A stretch of DNA of 64,000 nucleotides from Fistulifera solaris (Eukaryota > Bacillariophyta > Bacillariophyceae > Naviculales > Stauroneidaceae), in NCBI GenBank assembly GCA_030295235.1, contig AP026123.1:372001-436000 (forward strand). Reading direction: 5' to 3'. Positions within the stretch are counted from its first letter, which is position 1. Every line of letters starts with the position of its first letter. Under the pieces are notes generated by a model, which saw nothing but the letters and a program-made list of their open reading frames with translations, did not search any database and was not told the origin of the DNA. A program made the translations under genes and the position numbers. Shown in pieces: positions 56,740 to 64,000 of the stretch.

Positions 56740-57957
56740 ATGCTTTATATATTTTTTTTGCTAACTATTCTTTCGGCGGCATTAGCTGATCTGAGTTGTG
56801 CGTTCGTAGAAGCACCAGTACATCCGCAGCTCACCCGCAATGCTGACCGCCGCCTTACAATCTTGTCACAGGCAAGCGCAAATACAAAAGATACACGCCC
56901 TGATACTATAATTACGGAAAAGAAGAAGTTACTTCAAGACTGTATATGCCTCGTCACCGGAGCTTCTCGAGGGATCGGAAAAGGAATCGCCATTGAACTG
57001 GGCAAACAGGGAGCAACCGTGTACGTGACGGGCACGTCAAGCTCCAGCGCCGGTAGTCCTCAACAAACTCGGTTCAGCTCAATAAATGGAGAATCGGGAC
57101 CTGGATCGATTGAAGAAACCGCCGCGGCGGTCACGGCTGCAGGAGGTCAAGGTATTGCGGTGTTCTGTAACCACGGAATCGACGAGGATGTTCAAAAACT
57201 CATTCAGCTCATTGAGGCGAGCCACGGGCGACTAGACATACTCATCAACAATTGCTTTCGCATGCCAAAAGACAGCGTTAAAGATTTGAACAAGAAGTTT
57301 TGGGAGCTTCCTCTCGATACGTGGGATAATCTGCACCAAGTGGGGCTACGAAGTCACTATGTCGCCAGCTATTATGCTACCCCGCTTTTGATCAAAGCAG
57401 CCGACAATCCCGACAAACCCGCTGGTCTACCCAGACCTTTGATCGGAATGATAAGCTCGTTTGGAGGACTGACTTATACGTTTAATTTACCCTACGGTGT
57501 TGGAAAAGCTGGCGTGGACCGAATGGCGAAAGATATGGCGACCGAATTTACATTTGCCGACAAAGATATCTGCGTCATTTCATTTTGGCCGGGTGTCGTA
57601 ATGACAGAGAGGACTGAAATCGCTCTGGAGAATGGAGATTGGGACAAGTACGTCGGTATTCCGCTAGAAAACGCCGAGTCTCCCGCTTTAACGGGCAAAG
57701 CAATCGTAGCTGTTGCTGCGGATCCAAACAATATGAAGAAGTCTGGCAGTTATCAAGTTGTTGCAGAGTTGGCACAAGAATACGGATTCACGGAAGATGA
57801 CGGCCGCACTCCTCCAAGTATCCGCTCGCTTCGCTTTCTTCTACCATCCTATGCCATGGATGAGACGATCAGGAAAAAAATTCCCTCGTGGCTTATTCCA
57901 GACTTCAAGCTTCCCTTCTGGATAATGTCCCAGGGACAGCCTCCGAAACCCGAATGA
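56740..57957 (+). CDS. Plastid-targeted short-chain dehydrogenase/reductase (DHRS1-like)
   Basis: The single exon encodes 405 residues. MLYIFFLLTILSAALADLSC is a signal peptide ending at an Ala-Phe-Val junction (CAFVEAP), the diatom plastid form. A Rossmann fold follows: VTGASRGIGKGIAIELG (cofactor loop), DILINNC, MISSFGG with the catalytic Ser, and YGVGKAGVDRMA with the Tyr-X3-Lys pair. The closest known layout is DHRS1, an SDR with an extended C-terminal part. NAD(P)H dependence and reduction of a carbonyl substrate are expected, but the substrate is unknown. A downstream in-frame Met gives no better start. The frame is clean. Confidence 0.88.
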   Translation: MLYIFFLLTILSAALADLSCAFVEAPVHPQLTRNADRRLTILSQASANTKDTRPDTIITEKKKLLQDCICLVTGASRGIGKGIAIELGKQGATVYVTGTSSSSAGSPQQTRFSSINGESGPGSIEETAAAVTAAGGQGIAVFCNHGIDEDVQKLIQLIEASHGRLDILINNCFRMPKDSVKDLNKKFWELPLDTWDNLHQVGLRSHYVASYYATPLLIKAADNPDKPAGLPRPLIGMISSFGGLTYTFNLPYGVGKAGVDRMAKDMATEFTFADKDICVISFWPGVVMTERTEIALENGDWDKYVGIPLENAESPALTGKAIVAVAADPNNMKKSGSYQVVAELAQEYGFTEDDGRTPPSIRSLRFLLPSYAMDETIRKKIPSWLIPDFKLPFWIMSQGQPPKPE

Positions 57958-58296
57958 GGAGCTTTTCTGATGTGATTTTGTCGTTTGCATCGTAGCTAGT
58001 CAAGTTTTTGTTGGTGTTGGTACTCTTGCAAGCAAGCTAATGACTGGAATGAAAAGCATTCACGGACTGACGAATCGCGAGTTTGTATCTTTCCGGTACT
58101 TAGCGGTACCCAACGTCCATGGTTCTTGTTTTGATCAGACACGCTTCGCATTTGAGCCGTTTCTGGCACAATTTTTTTGAATTCGAGTTCGGATTGCACA
58201 TCACACCGATTCAAGAAAAAGCGATGGCAACATTTTCTTTCTTCCCTTTGTCGCAAATAACAAAAGTCATCAAGATCAGAAAGTCATTTCATCGAC
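57958..58296. other. Short intergenic region, nothing recognised
   Basis: These 339 bases lie between the SDR and prolyl hydroxylase genes. The region likely contains the next gene's promoter. No motif was assigned. Confidence 0.35.
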
Positions 58297-59719
58297 ATGA
58301 AACTCATCATCCTCGCCTTGCTTTCCCTCTGGGTCTCGGCCAACGTCGTTAGCGATGCTGGTGGTGCCTGTTTGAATAGAAACCTTGGAACATTTGAAGG
58401 CCTAGCAATATTTGACGAGGCATTGGAGTCTGGGCGCGGTTGCGAGTATGACGTTGAGGAAACAGCAGCTATTTCCGAGTCATCCTATGAAAGAGAATCG
58501 CCAGCAGTTCTGGAAAAGATAAGCGTATCGGAGCCGACATGGGCGAGCCACAGGTAATCGATGGCGACCGAACTGAAGAGATTTTAAAGCACATTGCCGA
58601 CACGCGCGTTTATCTGAAAGAAAAGGTCATGGTCGAGCCACAGTACGAGAAAGTGCGAGATATTTGTATGAATAAGCACACCTCCTGTACCTTTTGGGCC
58701 GTTATAGGCGAATGCGACAAGAACCCTGCTTACATGGAATTACAATGCGCTCCGGCTTGTCGTACCTGCGAGCAGCTTCACGTCGAAACTCGTTGTCCCC
58801 TGGATGAAAATGCTATTGATGCATTGTATCCCGGCGATCTTGATAGAATGTTTGAAAGAATTATAACCGAGCCTGAACTTCAGCAGTATGGGCCAGTTGT
58901 CTTGTCTCGTCCCAGCTACGCCCCAGGCGACGGGCCGAACAATGCCACTTATAACATCGGAATATGGATGATTCAGTTTGAGAACGCACTTTCGGAAGAA
59001 GAAGCGGATAGAATGATAGAATTGGGCGGAATAAAAGGGTATGAGAGAAGCAAGGATGTTGGTGAAAAGCAACCCGACGGCACATACCAAGCCCACGTTA
59101 ATACGGGAAGAACATCGACCAATGCTGTAAGTTAGCCTCGATGTCATTCAAAACTGGCAACACATCATCAATCCTAACTGCCTTTCTTTTCATCAGTGGT
59201 GTGTGGACTCCTGCTACACCGATCCAGTGGCGCAGACGCTCATGGCTCGCATCGAAACTATCACTGGCATCCCGGAGACAAATTCTGAAAACCTGCAACT
59301 TTTGCGATACGAGGAGTCACAGTTTTACCAAACGCATAACGACGTAAGTCAAATCGAATCTCTCCTTCACGATCTTATCTGGTACAGTTTTTCTAATTTC
59401 TGAACTCCATCGTGTCATTTCTTTTCAGTATATCAATTATCAAATTGAGAGACCCTGCGGTGTTCGTGTGTTGACATTCTACATGTACTTGAACGACGTG
59501 GAAGAGGGCGGAGGAACTGACTTTCCTAGGTTAAATATGACAGTAATGCCAAAGAAGGGTCGAGCTGTCATGTGGCCATCGGTTCTAAACATGAACCCCA
59601 ACAAAAAGGATCCTCGAAGCGATCATCAAGCATTACCAGTAATCAAGGGCGTTAAATATGGAGCCAATGCTTGGATCCACATGCGGGATTTCAAAACTCC
59701 CAACAAAAAGGGATGCTGA
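58297..59719 (+). CDS. Secretory prolyl 4-hydroxylase with ShKT domain
   Basis: Prolyl 4-hydroxylases use Fe(II), ascorbate and 2-oxoglutarate to hydroxylate proline in secreted proteins. The leader MKLIILALLSLWVSANVVS is a signal peptide. A ShKT domain has six Cys spread over CMNKHTSCTFW, GECDKN and CAPACRTC. The catalytic part has the iron ligands HND in FYQTHNDY, then the distal His and 2-oxoglutarate Lys in DHQALPVIKGVK. FYMYLNDVEEGGGTDFP is a family hallmark. Exons 58297-59126, 59197-59343 and 59429-59719 join in phase 0; introns are 70 and 85 bp. A one-base correction near 58545 links leader and ShKT (MGEPQVIDGD). ShKT plus P4H is common in algae. The protein may act on cell-wall glycoproteins. 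Confidence 0.9.
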
Positions 59720-60238
59720 TTCCTTAAAAATTTGCATGATGTACCCGTTGCCAGAGTCGGCAACTTTAAGTAACGCATAACTATAATTGTTGTTGTTTGG
59801 TCAAATCACGTTGTAGCGCCTGTTTGGTTACGTCTACTTTTTGGTGGGGTAGACTCGATTTCGATTCATTCCAGTCCTGACGCTTGTCGAACACAAGAAG
59901 GCGGACGATAAATTTGTAGTCTAATTTATCGTCCGTCGTCAACATTATAAGCAATCACATTGTTAGTGATAAAGATAACGAGAGATTTAGGTTGCAGGTG
60001 GTGCTGCCGGATCGATAATTCACTTATAGCCGCTGCGAAATCTGCGTTAGTAATTACTATGGCCCAAAGTGTTGTCCGTTTTTGCCATGACTGGACTTCA
60101 GTCATGAGAATCATGAGAATCGATCTTGTGGTTTTGCGTTTTGCTTGTGTTTGCGTCGGTGCTTTGTGTTTACTAGTCTAGTATTTCGATTCAACTCCTC
60201 TCTTACTTCTCTGACTTACCATACGGTCTCTACTTCTC
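59720..60238. other. Intergenic region with a CATGACTG palindrome
   Basis: The copy at 60053-60110 (ACTATGGCCCAAAGTGTTG, then CATGACTGGACTTCAGTCATG) belongs to the dispersed family also found at 9.3-9.55 kb. A TTATCGTCC inverted repeat lies at about 59900-59935. Nothing else was noted. Confidence 0.5.
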
Positions 60239-61142
60239 ATGTTTCGTAAAACGAAACGGAAAGCGAATGCTGGTCTCCGACGCAAAGACGACTCGAGCGA
60301 TGACGAAGAAAACGAAGCAGCGCAAGAAGAGGATACGACTGACTTACTCTCCGAAGCACGAAAGCGTTTAAAGGGCTCAAAGGCAAAAACATCGAGTGCG
60401 GAGACGACAGAACAACAATCTACTTCAGTCATGCAAACGTACGAATCTACGAAATCGCGCATTACGAACGCCGACTTGGCTACTAGCACGGCACAGCACC
60501 TTCCCGAGAAACAGCAGCAAGATGAAACAGTGGGAGTTGGTGCTGATGGAATCTTTCGGAATACGCAGCGAAACAAGTTTCTGGCGGGTCCTATCAAGGT
60601 TGCCCAGAATGTCCGCGTTACGGCTCGGTTCGATTACGAGCCAAGTATCTGCAAAGATTACAAAGAAACGGGTTTCTGTGGCTTCGGTGATACATGTATT
60701 TACTTGCACGATCGAGGAGATACAATGACTGGATGGCAGTTAGAGCAGCAATGGGAAGAGCAACAGAAGAAGAAAAAAAGAACAACAGGAGAAAGAGATA
60801 CAGGGCTTTGTCGATGGCATGAACGAATCGAAATCAAATACGAAAGAGGAATTAGCTACATCCGATGGCCTTCCGTTTGCATGCTTCTTGTGCAGAGAGT
60901 TCTTCAAGAATCCTGTCGTCACGGTTTGTAATCATTACTTCTGTGAATCGTGTATTATGAATTATGTGAGGGAAGGGAGTGATGCATGCCCAATTTGTTC
61001 TCACGACACAGGCTCTGTTTTCAATTATCCTGCCAAGCTGGTTACCAAGAAAAAGAAAATGCTGGGGTTGGAGCGATCAAATAATCCCGACTCGTGGAAG
61101 GAATACGCTAAGGCTATGGCGAAGGAAGATGATGCGCACTAG
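60239..61142 (+). CDS. RNF113A/Cwc24-like splicing factor with CCCH and RING fingers
   Basis: Cwc24 (human RNF113A) is an E3-type protein of the active spliceosome, and RNF113A also functions in alkylation-damage signalling. The N-terminus is acidic and basic ([10 protein letters not shown], then ARKRLKGSK). The conserved DIF-like and [18 protein letters not shown] segment leads to a CCCH finger ([21 protein letters not shown]). A C3HC4 RING follows: [20 protein letters not shown] and CPIC. The end is basic ([11 protein letters not shown]). The CCCH and RING lie in two frames (60239-60931, 60819-61142). Removing one A from the A run near 60773 joins them as [16 protein letters not shown]. The order of domains matches the family. 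Confidence 0.92.
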
Positions 61143-61450
61143 ATATTGGGTTTGTGTGTTGAGGCCAACGGAAAATACGCCGCTCTCTATCTTACAAAGT
61201 CATAATGGTCACCAAGAACAAACTTAAATATTAGAATAATCATTCTCTTGGAATAAAAAAATTATGTCGCTATGTTGTCGCAGTCGCTAGTGCAAACATT
61301 CTATTCCCTTCCGTTTGTTTCTGGCAGTTGTTGTCCGGTGAATTGGTTGTTCTACTTTAAATGAGATTTCAAGTGCAATCGCCAAATCTTGTAATGTTTC
61401 ATCGAGTCACCAATCTTGAAAAATGCAACGGATGAACTTCCACACTTAGA
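61143..61450. other. Short intergenic region between convergent genes
   Basis: These 308 bases lie between RNF113-like and heat-shock factor genes. Nothing was recognised. Confidence 0.35.
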
Positions 61451-62301
61451 TCATACTGAGCCTTGGAGAATGATCTCTTCCAGGTCGGAGTTGCTCCAGC
61501 AATCTGAGACTTGCTCAGAGTTCATCCAAACTTCTTCTGGGACTTCTTTTCCTGTGCTCGGTATGTAATAAAATGACATTCCCCATGCACATATCTTTGT
61601 TTCGTGTTGGCTATTCAAGGCAATGCTTTCAGAATCGTCATTCGAGTGATCGTCGTCGTCGTCGTCGTCGTCACTTACAACGACGCTACGGCTTGGATTC
61701 ATAGTGGCAACCGTCCGCGCTACTTCTTCTTTGTAAGGCAACCACACCAGGCTATAAAAATCTGGTTCATTCTCTGGGTTAGACTTGGCCCGAACTCCAG
61801 TGCCTTTGACCTTGACTCGTTGAATTTTATTCAAAAGAAACTCTTTGCCGCGCAAAAGAATTCATTGTAGTAGCCGCCACGGTCGGCACCTTTCGTGAGT
61901 CTTTGGAAGTTGTAAAGATTAAGCTGGCGTTGAAATGACGCCGTTTTTGACTGCTTGAAATACCTCGGAAGGATTACTGTGAATTCTTCTGGCTTGTGTA
62001 CGACGAAACAACGGCCATGTGGTTGCCACGACACAATGTGGTCAAGACCATCACGTTCAACCAGCTGGAGCATTTCATACAATTTGTAAGGAAATGCATT
62101 GTGGTTCCGGGTATCATTGAAGGCGTAATCATAATTGGAATCGGGTGCTGGTACTGCAGCATAATCATGATAGTCATGATGGACAACATGGAGCGCTTGA
62201 TTGCTGCTCGATGCGCCTGAGAGTTTTTGTTGCAGCTTTGGCATTTCGATGGAGGAAAGGGATGATGATTTGTTTTGTCTATTTTGGTTGGAAACACACA
62301 T
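61451..62301 (-). CDS. Heat shock transcription factor (HSF-type DNA-binding domain)
   Basis: The DNA-binding domain is plain: FPYKLYEMLQLVERDG, HIVSWQPHGRCFVVHKPEEF, ILPRYFKQSKTASFQRQLNL, YNFQRLTKG and then RGKEFLLNKIQR. This winged helix-turn-helix binds nGAAn repeats in promoters. Diatoms have many HSFs, and this one is of the short form with an acidic tail (DDDDDDDD) and no clear leucine-zipper trimer region. The first true ATG in frame is at 62301 (MCVSNQN); another at 62244 (MPKLQQK) is possible. The domain is split between frames, and one T added near 61850 restores NEFFLRGKEF. The target genes are unknown. The HSE-like satellite in this window is a possible but unproven ligand. Confidence 0.9.
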
Positions 62302-62975
62302 TACAGCACATGTAGTTGTTGTTTTGAAGCTTGGAGTGAAGGTTGAGAGAAGTAAGATCGAGATGAAAGATTGATAGTGAAAAAATGCGAACTGCAATCT
62401 GTGAGCAGATTTTCTTCAATCGCACATTTATTGATCTTGACAAAAATCAGAAATCGGGAACGCGACGAACACGAAGAATATGAAGGAGAACAGTAGAGGA
62501 TTATATCAAAAAGTACACAACTAATTTGTGGTTTCTGTTCTCCTGTTCTGTTCTTCTGTTCTTCTGCTATATCTTTAGGACGATGCCACGTAGACTACAG
62601 TACGTCCATCGTCCATAGTATTTTCAAAATAAGCTGCAAAAAGTTGCAAAAATGCAACGTGCAGTCTGGGTCTGGGTCACGCAACGCTGGTCACGAGTCA
62701 TGAATAACCCAAGTTAAAATGGATGATCCGAGGCTCTAGTAGCATGAATCTAAATGCTAGTAGAGAGAGGCAGACTAGAGCCTTCTCAAAGATGTACAGG
62801 AGGAGTCACATGACTAACGAAACTATCACGACGATAGAAATGTTCGAAGTAGCTGGCAAGAGGCTAGAAATCTTTGAGAAGTGGGGATACTAGGATGCAA
62901 AGGTTGGATTCATTGCCTGGTACCTGTTATTTCATAACAGAGACATTCCAAGGATACCTTTCTGTAATGTAATAG
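62302..62975. other. Intergenic region, nothing recognised
   Basis: This AT-rich spacer between the HSF and PPR genes contains short tandem CTGTTCT-like repeats near 62530. No gene was recognised. Confidence 0.4.
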
Positions 62976-64000
62976 TTACAACGCTCCCTGTTCCGCGTGT
63001 CTATTGACATCAATCTGGAGATCCGATAGAAGAGCCTGTAGTTCCTTGGATTCTCGAACGAAGTCAGGAAAACTGTTAATTGCTTCTTGAAGCAAGTGAC
63101 TTCTGGCGGTGCCACGCGGAAACATCATTGACAAGCATGATATGTACGACGCGTATAGCTGAACATTTTTGTTCAACTCATCCGCAGCAATAAGATCCGA
63201 CAGCGCGATAGAAGCAAGTTCGCGAGCTTCGGTGATAGTGCTTGTAGCAAGCGAACAATGCTTGAAAATCGTAAGATACGTTTCCGCATTCGGTTTAGCA
63301 TACTGATTTCCACATCGATAGTCGACTTTCATTCTTTCATAGACGGAAGCCAAATCTCCTATACAATTTTCATCCCCATCACTTCGAAAGGCGTCCATCA
63401 CAAGATGATAACATGTCGCGGATGGCAGAGGAGAAACGCTGCTGACGAGGTGTCGATTCGTCATTCGATCCAAAATCGCCAATGCTTCCTTGCCCGCTTC
63501 GCCACCAGTCACTATTGACCAAGCCTTGATGACACCCTGATAGCAGGCTTCTGTGGGTCGCAACGGATCAAGAGCTCCTGATTGATCATAGAACGTTTCT
63601 AATTGCTCTAAAATTGCCCCAGCTCTTTCCGCCGACTCTTTTCCACCAACTTGGGCCCAGCTGTTTATCACATGAGCAAAGTTGAACGTGCTCGGGCGGC
63701 AATTAGGATTTTTTCCACTTGCATAACTTTGCTGCATTTCATTCAAAATGGCCTCCATTTTGATAGGAGCATCTCGTCTCCCGCTGTTCCTCCAAGCAAT
63801 TTGGTACGCTGCGTATGTGTAAGAAGACGGTCTAAAAAGTAATCGAACTTCAGCGAACAGTCGTTCAACGTTTTTCAGGTACCTAACATCTTTAGACTTT
63901 GTCCATGCGTGAATCATTGCCTAATTTCACACGGATTGATCGAATGAGTTTCTTTCTTTGAAAAAACGATGTGTCTTGATTGATGCCCAACTTACCGCAT
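62976..64000 (-). CDS. PPR protein, 5' end outside window
   Basis: The minus-strand exon 63920-62976 encodes about 313 residues with PPR helical pairs: RPSSYTYAAYQIAWRNSG, RPSTFNFAHVINSWAQVG, RPTEACYQGVIKAWS, SATCYHLVMDAFRSDGD and KPNAETYLTIFKHCS. It continues upstream through an intron (63921-63995, GTAAGT...TTAG) into five exon bases at the window edge. This family binds organelle RNA. The repeats have the 'TWN/AWS' feel of algal PPRs with insertion of short acidic loops. The end is natural (RHAEQGAL, TGA). The targeting peptide lies outside the window. Confidence 0.82.

Overview
The window looks like nuclear DNA of a diatom, probably a pennate Phaeodactylum-like species. The diatom call rests on several things. 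Genes are split by short GT-AG introns of about 65-135 bp. Many precursors carry a signal peptide ending at an Ala-Phe (ASAFAP-like) junction, as used for import into four-membrane plastids. There is an aureochrome (bZIP plus LOV), a photoreceptor class known only from stramenopiles. There is also nuclear-encoded chlorophyll synthase and a derlin with a plastid-type presequence. The species guess is inference only.

Layout. 1-10.9 kb: RGG-box protein (5' cut), ribosome-biogenesis factors NOC4 and a broken WDR74/Nsa1, a long CA microsatellite, chlorophyll synthase, an ABC-F ATPase and a plastid S1-domain protein. 11-12.7 kb: a 207-bp satellite built on a palindrome. 12.8-25.2 kb: an AlkB-type dioxygenase fused to an SRA (modified-base reading) domain, a half-size ABC exporter, a beta-trefoil protein with an IFI6/IFI27-like tail, a diatom LRR-like protein, a derlin of the plastid import (SELMA) type, a Tat-targeted thylakoid lumen protein and two unknown proteins. 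25.75-33.4 kb: two head-to-tail copies of a ~490-bp unit, the second split by a 6-kb array of ~162-bp repeats. 33.9-48.1 kb: a trypsin-like protease with a long GKP-repeat tail, a hypothetical protein, a 440-bp TIR element, a membrane RING-H2 ligase, a PPR protein, an aureochrome, a PLGG1-type glycolate/glycerate transporter and a syntaxin lacking a membrane anchor. 48.2-50 kb: repeats and palindromes. 50.2-64 kb: class II CPD photolyase, a secreted protein with five CBM6 modules, a plastid SDR, a ShKT-prolyl 4-hydroxylase, RNF113/Cwc24, a heat-shock factor and a second PPR protein (5' end outside the window).

How the genes relate. There are no operons. A recurring theme is the plastid and light: chlorophyll synthesis, protein import, photorespiratory transport, lumen, RNA processing, blue-light sensing and photorepair. 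A second theme is ribosome and RNA biogenesis (NOC4, WDR74, RNF113, PPRs).

Quality warning. At least 14 conserved genes need a one-base frame correction, often in a homopolymer (A, T, C or G run). I read most of these as assembly errors and describe each gene across the break. WDR74 is much worse (a stop plus about six frame changes) and may be truly broken.
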